A program made the translations under genes and the position numbers. A stretch of DNA of 64,000 bases, from contig JASVEC010000009.1 in the NCBI GenBank assembly GCA_030770535.1, forward strand, positions 310,001 to 374,000, written 5' to 3'. Position 1 is the stretch's first letter. The number at the start of each line of letters is the position of its first letter. The notes under the pieces were generated by a model. It ran no database searches. It saw only the letters and a program-made list of their open reading frames with translations, and had not been told where the DNA came from. Source of the stretch: Batkoa obscura. Lineage: Eukaryota; Entomophthoromycota; Entomophthoromycetes; Entomophthorales; Batkoaceae. Positions 56,905 to 64,000 of the stretch are shown here, piece by piece.

Positions 56905-57366
56905 ATGAAATTCTCAACTGCTTTAATTGCTTTCGTTGCCATCGCTGCCGTCTCTGCTGCTGTTGCTGATGAAAATAAGACTGGTACTGATACCACTAAA
57001 CCTGATGAAACTAAGACTGGTACTGAAGGCACTAAACCTGAAGACAAGACCAAGACTGATACTGAAGGCACTAAACCTGAAGACAAGGCCAAGACTGGTA
57101 CTGAAGGCACTAAACCTGAAGACAAGACCAAGACTGATACTGAAGGCACTAAACCTGAAGACAAGACCAAGACTGGCACTGAAGGCACTAAACCTGAAGA
57201 CAAGAAAGAAGGTCCAGACGCCAAGAAAGAAGGTTCAGACGCCAAGAAAGAGTCTAAATCTGAAACTAAACCTGCCACTACCGCTAAAGGTACTTCATCC
57301 GCTTTCACTGCTGGTGCCTCAGCTTTCGGTGTCGTTGTAGCTGCTGCCCTTGCCGCTGGTCTTTAA
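56905..57366 (+). CDS. Secreted 13-residue repeat protein with GPI-like tail
   Basis: A 153-residue protein. The signal peptide is about MKFSTALIAFVAIAAVSA. The centre has five tandem copies of a 13-residue unit TKTGTEGTKPEDK with position 4 alternating G and D and a single A for T at the third unit, followed by two copies of KKEGxDA. The end is a hydrophobic tail (AFGVVVAAALAAGL) after a small-residue stretch, typical of GPI-anchor addition. It is probably a wall- or membrane-anchored Thr-rich protein. Base composition is much richer in GC and codon use more biased than in neighbours, suggesting strong expression. The repeats also open long false frames on the other strand and frames. Function is unknown. 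Confidence 0.85.
   Translation: MKFSTALIAFVAIAAVSAAVADENKTGTDTTKPDETKTGTEGTKPEDKTKTDTEGTKPEDKAKTGTEGTKPEDKTKTDTEGTKPEDKTKTGTEGTKPEDKKEGPDAKKEGSDAKKESKSETKPATTAKGTSSAFTAGASAFGVVVAAALAAGL
57020..57204. repeat. 39-base coding minisatellite
   Basis: Tandem 39-base units inside the preceding gene. Alternate units are more alike, giving a 78-base higher-order period and indicating duplication of unit pairs. Confidence 0.85.
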
Positions 57367-57431
57367 ATTTTCTAAAATATAAAATTAATTTAAAATTAGT
57401 TTTTAAGTTTTAATTTTTAATTTAATATTTA

Positions 57432-58097
57432 TTAATTTAAAAAATAGTAAAAGATAGGTAAGATAGGTAAGAATGTAGTTGAAATTAAGGAGGCTGAAGA
57501 TTCAGTAGAAGTTGAAGACTTATTAAAAGATGAAGCAGTTTTAGCTAAGTTGGAGCTTGAACTCGATTTGGTATCTAATTCTTCGGTATTAATTTTTGAA
57601 GCACCTGTTGACTTTGTAGAATCAGATAATTTCTCTCCTCCTTTTGTAGTTGGTGCTTTTTGGTTAGTAAGCAAGGTTGGAATATCGAGCTCATTTTCGA
57701 GACTTCCTAAACTTTCATCAACTAGATCGGTGGGTGATGCAGTATTAGATTTACTAGTGGAAGTTTTAACATCCACAGTTAAAACTGGTTTTGAATTAGA
57801 TTCTTTTGGCTCAATAGGGGTTGGCTTTGTAAGACCACTTTCCTTAGCTTCTTTAGTTGGAGTAAGACCAATTTCCTTAGTTTCTTTAATTGGGGTAAGA
57901 CCAGCTTCCTTGGTTTCTTTAGTTAAAACTAAACTAGTGGTAGGATTTTCCAGTTGGCCATTAGGAGGAATAACTAAAGCAGGTATAGTTTGAACATTTT
58001 CGGATTTACTCTTACGGTCTGGTGGGCCTGAAGCCAATTCAGCATTTAAACCAGTAGTAAGTAAAAGGCCAGCTAATGTAAGTAGATTTAATTTCAT
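57432..58097 (-). CDS. Secreted Ser/Thr-rich protein with GPI-like tail
   Basis: A 221-residue protein with signal peptide MKLNLLTLAGLLLTTGLNA, a Lys/Glu/Thr-rich imperfect repeat (KETKEAGLTPI, KETKEIGLTPT, KEAKESGLTKP), a long Ser/Thr-rich stalk, and a hydrophobic C-terminus STTFLPILPIFYYFLN suited to GPI anchoring. It is convergent with the repeat protein gene, 65 bases between their stops. Both appear to be surface proteins. No family was recognised. Confidence 0.8.
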   Translation of the reverse strand: MKLNLLTLAGLLLTTGLNAELASGPPDRKSKSENVQTIPALVIPPNGQLENPTTSLVLTKETKEAGLTPIKETKEIGLTPTKEAKESGLTKPTPIEPKESNSKPVLTVDVKTSTSKSNTASPTDLVDESLGSLENELDIPTLLTNQKAPTTKGGEKLSDSTKSTGASKINTEELDTKSSSSSNLAKTASSFNKSSTSTESSASLISTTFLPILPIFYYFLN

Positions 58098-59219
58098 AAT
58101 TTTTTGAATTTTCGATTAGCTTGGCTCTGTTCTTGTTTTATAGTAAACTCCGATTACTTGTATACTTTTTTTTGTGGCTCATTTTATTGCTGCTTTCATA
58201 ACAGTGGTTCCAACTAATTGGCCAATTTTTAATTACTATTTTGAGCCTCTTATGATTTAAAGTTCTTCGGTTTTTCTGTATTTTCAATTGATTATAATAT
58301 ATTATAATTATGTTGCTGCTTTTGTTGTCTTTTGATATACCCGTTCCGTTTAATTTTATTTCAAAGCTTGGTAACATTTCATATAAATATTAAATGATAT
58401 TACATTCAAACGCTATCCACTTAATCATATATAAATGAGAGTTGATATAACTAATTAAAATATGTTGGGAAAATTTGGACTAGAGGGGATATGGGGGTGT
58501 TTTTTTTGGTTTCATTACTTTTTCCATCTTTTAAGCGCTATTTGAGTGGAAAGATTGTTAGTAAAATTCTTAAACACAAAAATACATCCCCATATTGTAA
58601 ATTCTAAGCCTAATAAAGCATGTACTAAAAGCTCAATCAATCAAGTTCCCTTTACAATATTTATGCCCTTCCCATACTCTTTTAAATTTATTATCATTAT
58701 ACTTTAGTTCATAATACTATAAATTACATTCAATTAGTCTAAAAATACTTTTATTTCTAATATGAAGCTTTAGTAGTATAATATAATAGTAACTAAGAAT
58801 AATTTATATTAAATGAATTCAAATAGAGGTTAAAAATAAACATAAGTGTAGTTCCGATTTAATTAAATGATGATTATAATATATTTTCTTCTTGAATATA
58901 ACTATTGTGATATATAACAAATAATAAATAAAATTTAAACATTAAAGCTATAAATTAAACCATGGAGTTAATTCATTTTTGTTTATATTTTATATAAATA
59001 AATAAAAAATACAATAGGTTAAATTATTTTTAAACAAAAATATTGTTGGGGCAAAATTTCTAACCCCAATATTATAACAAAAAGGAGTAGATGGTCGGGT
59101 AGTTAATGACTTCAATCAGCATGTATCTTTCTCTAAAAATCTCAAATTTAACTCCTAAATTAAATCATTTGAAATCCACAATTTTTGAGATTATATTAAA
59201 TATATGCAATATTGCTTTG
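58098..59219. other. Intergenic region with one miniature element
   Basis: Promoter of the Ser/Thr-rich protein gene, then miniature element copy 17. A segment at about 59090-59160 resembles one at about 37030-37105 (see findings). Confidence 0.5.
58493..58591 (-). mobile_element. Miniature inverted-repeat element, copy 17
   Basis: Near-consensus copy with the block AAGCGCTATTTGAGTGG, flanked by ATAT on both sides. Confidence 0.83.
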
Positions 59220-59650
59220 GATATTTATTAATGGTTGATCAGAATTGGTAAGCACGACTAAACCTCTAAGGTCTCTGGTATCTTCATAGAACCTTTATTT
59301 GACTTATAAGAATTTAGTATACTATATAATTGGTTTATGAGATTTATAATAATGCCGTTTGGTTTATATAATTCAATTGCTCCACAAATTTATTTTATAG
59401 ATTTTTGATCTTTGTCACAAATAGTTTTATCGATTTTAAAATAAACTCATAATGTAAGACACTATATGATATATTATTAGAAAAATATCGAGATATATAT
59501 CTTCTCTTTATTGTTTATCCACCTTTTAAGCTTAAAATTTGGTAACATATTAGTTAAATTACCAGATAAAGCATGCGCATATGTTTAATTTTGTTTTTAA
59601 CGAAATCTAGAAGCACACTTTAATTTTAAAATGGTGGATAAATTGTAATA
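59220..59650 (+). mobile_element. Ty3/Gypsy-like reverse transcriptase fossil (broken)
   Basis: A short relic on the plus strand. The block IIMPFGLYNSIAPQIYF matches the conserved MPFGL-x-NAPA-x-F region of Ty3/Gypsy reverse transcriptase, with weaker similarity on either side. No terminal repeats, gag, protease or integrase were recognised. The relic is clearly broken in several places and looks old. Confidence 0.55.
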
Positions 59651-59763
59651 ATAAGCTACTTGCATAAAATAATACCAAGTTTACGCTATAAAACTCAAAA
59701 ATACATCATAAAATGGATTCAAGTAGATTAAATTATTTATTAAATGAAAGTTATTTATTTGAT

Positions 59764-60648
59764 TTATACTTGGGTTCTTTCAGAGCCAGAGCTTAGACCT
59801 AATTTTAAATTTAGTTTATCTAATATTGAGTTAGCTGCTAAGCCCTTGACCCAATATAACATTAAAACGGATTGTAAAGACCATCTAACATGGAAAAAGA
59901 CGTCATTAAGACCATGAGCTAAATTAGCATTTGTACTAATTATAGGGATATAACATAATAAAGTAATAAAGTAGTATACGGAGTTAAAGGTCAAATGTTG
60001 TTGAATTTGTTTTTGTTCATTTTCATTTACTCGGTACTGAAATAATGAAAGTAGATGAAAGTGATAGATGATAAAAACAATAGAAATAAATAAGCCTAAT
60101 AATAGTAGATTGGCTAAGTTAATATACCATTCAGACCATATATATGAAATGAAATAGCTTGGATCTAATTTCCCACTGCAAAATTTGGTTTCAGTAAGCA
60201 TACCAGTAATATTAGAAAGTATAAAAGAGAGATAAAAGGTGCGTATAAGTAATGATAAAATTGAAGTTAAGCTATTTAAAAGCAATAACAAATATAAATA
60301 CTTTCTTTTAAGTATTTGCTTATAAACTGTATAATTAAGTAGAGCAACAAGTAAATCACTTAAATTACAAGAGATCGTATACATACTGTAATTTAGCCTG
60401 GGTCTGAACTCACACCCTATATTAACAAAATAGTCACTTAGTTTATTAAAGTGGCATATACATGCGGTAGCGGCTATGACAAGTAATACAAATTTAGTTG
60501 GCGTTGGAAAATTTCTGACCAATTTAAGACTATTGATTAATACATTAATATGCAATACTAATGTTAATGAAAATATGACCAAGATTTGATTTTGGCTCAC
60601 ATAATCGTCCTTATTGATGGATACAATAGTATTATCTTGGTTGTACAT
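59764..60648 (-). CDS. Seven-TM receptor-like protein
   Basis: A 294-residue protein starting MYNQDNTIVSINKDDY. An in-frame upstream Met (60777) would add about 43 residues derived from a TATATT repeat and is not preferred. Hydrophobic segments: ILVIFSLTLVLHINVLI, KFVLLVIAATACICHF, SCNLSDLLVALLNYTVY, YLYLLLLLNSLTSILSLLI, LANLLLLGLFISIVFIIYHF, VYYFITLLCYIPIIS and LQSVLMLYWVKGL. A Cys just before helix 3 (NIGCEFRPR) and one in the loop between helices 4 and 5 (KFCSGK) sit where rhodopsin-type receptors have their disulfide. A putative glycosylation site Asn lies at the N-terminus (DNT). It lacks the ectodomain of the 24-33 kb family and is probably a separate receptor-like lineage. Ligand and coupling are unknown. 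Confidence 0.72.
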   Translation of the reverse strand: MYNQDNTIVSINKDDYVSQNQILVIFSLTLVLHINVLINSLKLVRNFPTPTKFVLLVIAATACICHFNKLSDYFVNIGCEFRPRLNYSMYTISCNLSDLLVALLNYTVYKQILKRKYLYLLLLLNSLTSILSLLIRTFYLSFILSNITGMLTETKFCSGKLDPSYFISYIWSEWYINLANLLLLGLFISIVFIIYHFHLLSLFQYRVNENEQKQIQQHLTFNSVYYFITLLCYIPIISTNANLAHGLNDVFFHVRWSLQSVLMLYWVKGLAANSILDKLNLKLGLSSGSERTQV

Positions 60649-60690
60649 TATGATATATATTTTGGGAAAAAACGATTTAACTTTATCTTC

Positions 60691-60733
60691 TATCTTTATA
60701 TTTATATTTATACTTATATTTATATTTATATTT
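60691..60733. repeat. Hexanucleotide array (TTTATA)
   Basis: About seven imperfect hexamers in the leader or promoter of the 7TM gene. Confidence 0.8.
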
Positions 60734-60890
60734 ACGACGTTCAGAAATTTATTAGGTTTCAGGAGTATACAATTCAATCTACCCTTACTTTTTAAAAAAG
60801 GAGTTTTATTATTTTATGTCTGTGTTTTAATTATCTTTGAAACCTGGTTTGTTGAATCAAATTAAACAATAAAACTACCGTAAGGAATAG

Positions 60891-60921
60891 TATTAATATT
60901 AATATTAATATTAATATTAAT
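60891..60921. repeat. Hexanucleotide array (TATTAA)
   Basis: About five tandem hexamers, perfect by eye. Confidence 0.88.
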
Positions 60922-61788
60922 TCATAATACCCCTATTTTATCATTATGTATAATTTCACTATTTACTATTTTAGTATTTTTAATGATGCTAAAATAAGTG
61001 TATTGTTCTTTTAAAATGGTTTATAAAATTGACTTTCTATTAGTAAATTAAAATATAAAACATAAAATATAAAATATTATATTATTAAGGGATAAGTTCA
61101 TTTATTATAGTTAAATAGTCTTTTTGGTATTTAAAAATGTTATTTTACATCCTTACAGCTGTTCCAACTTTTTTATAACTTTTTTAGCGTTAGTTTTTAT
61201 GATTAAATTTTTTGAGGTAATCTTTTGAACCCTGATTTATATACTTTACCAACATCTTGGCTTTTTTTCCCTTAAATGAGCAGTTAACTATGTCGCAAAA
61301 GAATTGTAATAACCGTAAAAGCGAATTTGAAATAAACCAGTAATTTATCAGATTAACTTACTGCTTTTAAGTTCAAAAATAAATAAATACTGTTTTGCTT
61401 ATAATAATACAATGTCAACATTTATATTAAAAGTAAAACTTTTTTATTTGAATTACTTGTCCATTTATAAAATTGTTCAAGAGTGGATAGAATACTTTGA
61501 ATTAAAATAAATAAAAGTAAAACATCCTAACTTCATCAGTTACAATAATTTATTAAAATTTCTTAAAGTACTATAAGGATCTAAATTTAAAAGCGTAATA
61601 AAATGAAGCCCAATATAACAAAATCATATTTACATGAATGTAAGTATAAAAAACAAATGCATTTAACTAGATGAAGAATGATTGAAACGATGGATCCAAA
61701 CCCCGATCATAATAGAAGAGGATATAGCTACTAGAACCATATTCCTATACAAAAATATTAATAGATAATCCTATGAGTATATATATAA

Positions 61789-62627
61789 TTACCAAAAGAA
61801 ACCAATAGTATCTAAGAGAGCACCTATAGGGGGCACACCAGGTTGAGTAGATCTAAGATTAGGTAAAGCGAATAATAGGGCAGAGCCCAAACCGAGGTAA
61901 CTAGCCCCAGGTCTTTCTTCCGAAAAAGCAATGGTCCATAAAGCTAACATAAAAACAGCCAGCGATAAAGTCCACATAACAATAAAAAGAAATAGTGAAA
62001 AAAATACAATGGTACCTGGACGTTCTATATTTAATATAACTTTTTGATGTTGACTGCCATCATCTATTGGATTAAATGAAAATTTTAATGAAGCTATACT
62101 CGCTTTGAGATCTACTTGGACTGGTACTGCCGTTTGATCTTCAAGGTTGATAATTTCAACTTCAACTAAAGTGGAAAATTTATCAAATGGATAATAACTA
62201 GTACTCCCTTCCAATATGGGATATGTTATCTCTATTGAACTCCTAAATATAAAATTTAATATTCATTTTAAAAGATCAAAGAATAATATTACAAAGTAGA
62301 GTTAGCTTTAAACTCCTTTTGATAATAATTGAAATTAAATAATAGATCTTTTGATAATCGATTATATTTGGTTGTTAGTCCATTGCTTGGTATAAAAGTA
62401 AGGTGGGATTCCAACTTATTTTTTGCTAAATCAACACTCATTACTCGAAATTCAATTTTAATTCCATCAACAGTATCCTCTGGCGTAAAGTTGGCCCCTA
62501 TCTTTGAACTTAATTGCTTCATCTTTAGTTCCTCTTCAGTCAACAGGTAGCATGTAACACATAATGCTATCAAGACAACAATTAAACTCCCAAATACAAG
62601 ATTACAACAACGTTTAGATTTTTTCAT
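61789..62627 (-). CDS. DUF4436-type membrane protein, two exons
   Basis: Exon 1 is 62627-62293 and exon 2 is 62242-61789, joined by a 50-base GT-AG intron in phase 2, giving 262 residues. An N-terminal membrane anchor (FGSLIVVLIALCVTCYLL) is followed by a beta-rich lumenal domain containing IKIEFRVMSVDL and the hallmark TSYYPFDKFSTLVEVEI (PFD-x-[YF]). Three C-terminal membrane segments follow (IVFFSLFLFIVMWTLSLAVF, LALWTIAF, LGLGSALLFALP). This layout and the PFD motif fit DUF4436, a membrane family of unknown function in fungi and bacteria. The splice removes a stop after NSTL and joins to SSIEITYPILEGS. Confidence 0.85.
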
Positions 62628-63355
62628 TTACATAGTTTACTTTATTTGCTTTTTTGATCTTTTTATATTGTTTTGTTACCCAACCTTATTTTCGGTTGCG
62701 TTTTTCTACTAGTTATTAAAAATCTTATTGATAAATTTAGTCAACTTATAATCCTATCTTTCCATTGAAATTTAATTCCGATTGATGTTTGACGAAGTTA
62801 TGATATTAAATTTGGATTGGAACTAAGGATATTTTATAAATAGTTTCAAAATTTTAATTTGATACAATTGAAAAGTTTATCTTCTATTAAATAAATAAAA
62901 CGTCAACTATTGTCATTAATTTACTATTATATTTTGATCTATTTTGAAATAAAAATTACTTTTTTCAATAGAATATCTTGTCCATTTTTTAAGCCTCTTA
63001 AAGTTAGAAGATAAGTGTAAAATCCTTAGATTAAAATCAGTTCAGATAATTTAAAATTTCAGTTACAAATCTAAATATCAACTTTAACCCACCAAGCGAT
63101 GTACCGTATATTTATGTCATGGCAATTGTCCAATTTTGCTGCATATACTGTATATATACGCAAAAAAAAGATAGCTTTGGGCAATTGTGTGGAGTCTAAG
63201 CTTTTACTACCGAAAATTTAAAAAAACTTGGAACCTGGGCAATTGTATAAACTAACCATTAAAACAAAAACTAAATGTCAGGAAAATTGGCATTTTCCAA
63301 TTAGGGGAAAAGACACCCCCCTAACGGGTTAAAAAGGAATTGTCACAATGATGTG
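62628..63355. other. Intergenic region
   Basis: Promoter of the DUF4436 gene and 3' flank of the tRNA gene. No other feature was seen apart from the likely Pol III terminator. Confidence 0.5.
63331..63335 (-). terminator. Pol III terminator of the tRNA gene
   Basis: A run of five T on the minus strand, 20 bases after the tRNA 3' end, the usual RNA polymerase III stop signal. Confidence 0.6.
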
Positions 63356-63426
63356 TGCAATGTCCGGGAATCGAACCCGGGGCTGCCGCGTGGCAGGCGG
63401 CAATTTTACCACTAAACCAACATTGC
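63356..63426 (-). tRNA. tRNA-Gly (anticodon GCC)
   Basis: A 71-base tRNA without intron. The acceptor stem GCAATGT pairs with ACATTGC, with discriminator A. The D arm contains TGGTTTAGTGGTA (A box). The anticodon loop CTGCCAC is closed by a GCCGC-type stem and has anticodon GCC. The T arm GGGTTCGATTCCC (B box) is intact. The CCA end is not encoded, as expected for a nuclear gene. All four stems pair well, so it appears functional. Confidence 0.97.
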
Positions 63427-64000
63427 ATAATACTACTAATAAATTTTTAATAATAAATTTTGATTTAACAAAAAAACTTGTTGAAAAGAAGTATTTTGAT
63501 ATTATAATAAAAGTGAATTTAAATAAAATAAAACAAATAGTGAAAATAAATCAAGATTTCATAGTCATGTTATTTAATATTGGATAAGCTATTAGTTCCC
63601 AAGTACTTTATTAGTGCTTATAAACACCTTGGTTTTATTTGAAGTTGAGTTGTTTACTAAGAATGTTTTTTATAAGCAGGTGTTTATTTATGCTTTATAA
63701 TAGATAAGATAAGATATCTAAAGCAGTTGTCAAATATAAATTTAATATTTAATTCAACATAAGTTGTTCTAAATCTGTGAAAATTATTATAATTTATAAA
63801 TATTTTAATATTTTTAGTTTATTTTATTATAATACATATTATAGATTAGCAGAATTCCTACTAAATTTAATAAAAATTACTATGCTGGCAAGGACTTTAC
63901 TAATGTAACTTATATAACTTATGTATTAATACTAAACAAAACTATAATATATAAATAAATAAATATTTTCATAAAAGTCTATTGAAAAATATTTATTACT
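63427..64000. other. Intergenic region at the window end
   Basis: AT-rich sequence upstream of the tRNA gene. Nothing supported was seen. Confidence 0.5.

Larger units (their letters stand above)
60649..61788. other. Intergenic region with two hexanucleotide arrays
   Basis: Contains a TATATT-type array (60691-60733) directly upstream of the 7TM gene and a TATTAA array (60891-60921). The rest is AT-rich with no gene seen. Confidence 0.55.

Noticed and set aside
56895-57340. Long open frames overlapping the repeat protein gene in other frames and on the minus strand
   Set aside because: They arise because a 39-base repeat keeps every frame open. Only the plus frame at 56905 has a signal peptide, sensible composition and a GPI-like tail.
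57550-57993. Plus-strand open frame opposite the Ser/Thr-rich protein
   Set aside because: Shadow of the minus-strand gene; Val/Leu/Ser-rich with no domain, and begins inside the other gene.
60649-60777. N-terminal extension of the 7TM protein to an upstream Met
   Set aside because: It is encoded by a TATATT-type hexanucleotide array and would put an Asn/Ile repeat before a normal receptor start.
4861-63332. Shared 12-mer CTAACGGGTTAA at 4861 and 63321
   Set aside because: The match does not extend on either side, and two occurrences in 64 kb can be chance.
1-64000. CRISPR arrays, rRNA genes or bacterial operon signals
   Set aside because: None seen. The regularly similar blocks are dispersed inverted-repeat elements, and gene structure is eukaryotic.

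Overview
The window is AT-rich nuclear DNA from a fungus. The genes carry short GT-AG introns (about 46-86 bases, donors mostly GTAAG), many secreted or membrane proteins, Asn runs from AAT repeats, and one nuclear tRNA-Gly. It encodes Pus10, which I recall as absent from Saccharomyces and most Dikarya. Together with the 7TM and kelch/single-TM families this suggests an early-diverging lineage such as Conidiobolus or other Entomophthorales. That placement is inference only.

Layout. 1.6-2.9 kb: secreted M14 carboxypeptidase. 4.9-5.8 kb: decayed F-box/RCC1 copy with a small transposon inside it. 6.3-7.1 kb: coiled-coil protein of unknown function. 8.4-10.3 kb: eight-exon Pus10, meeting tail to tail (stop codons overlapping) a four-exon WD40 gene resembling Crt10 (10.3-12.8 kb). 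13.9-17.8 kb: minus-strand PPxY membrane protein, IAH1-type esterase and mitochondrial carrier. 18.3-22.5 kb: tandem pair of F-box/RCC1 genes with patchwork identity. 24.5-33.7 kb: three paralogous secreted-domain 7TM proteins and a small secreted protein. 34.2-38.7 kb: decayed ABCB-type ABC transporter carrying three small transposons. 39.4-42.4 kb: small membrane protein and glucose-6-phosphate dehydrogenase (four exons). 42.7-51.9 kb: three kelch/single-TM genes and a second small secreted protein. 52-56.9 kb: no gene seen. 56.9-58.1 kb: two convergent genes for secreted proteins with GPI-like tails, one with a 39-base tandem repeat. 59.2-59.65 kb: broken Ty3/Gypsy reverse-transcriptase fossil. 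59.8-60.6 kb: another 7TM receptor-like gene. 61.8-62.6 kb: DUF4436 protein. 63.4 kb: tRNA-Gly(GCC).

The most notable non-genic signal is a miniature element of about 98 bases, present in 17 recognisable copies plus one degenerate copy (about one per 3.5 kb), in both orientations. Ends are GGGGRTGT/ACAYCCCC-like. Most copies are flanked by ATAT, but three have other perfect 4-base direct repeats (AAGT, CACA, ATTT), which points to a 4-base target-site duplication. For the copy at 5.0 kb the empty site can be read from the intact F-box paralogs. Three longer-armed foldback elements are also present.

Exon structures were built by hand from splice motifs, phase and protein similarity. No database search was possible; family names rest on motifs recognised by eye.
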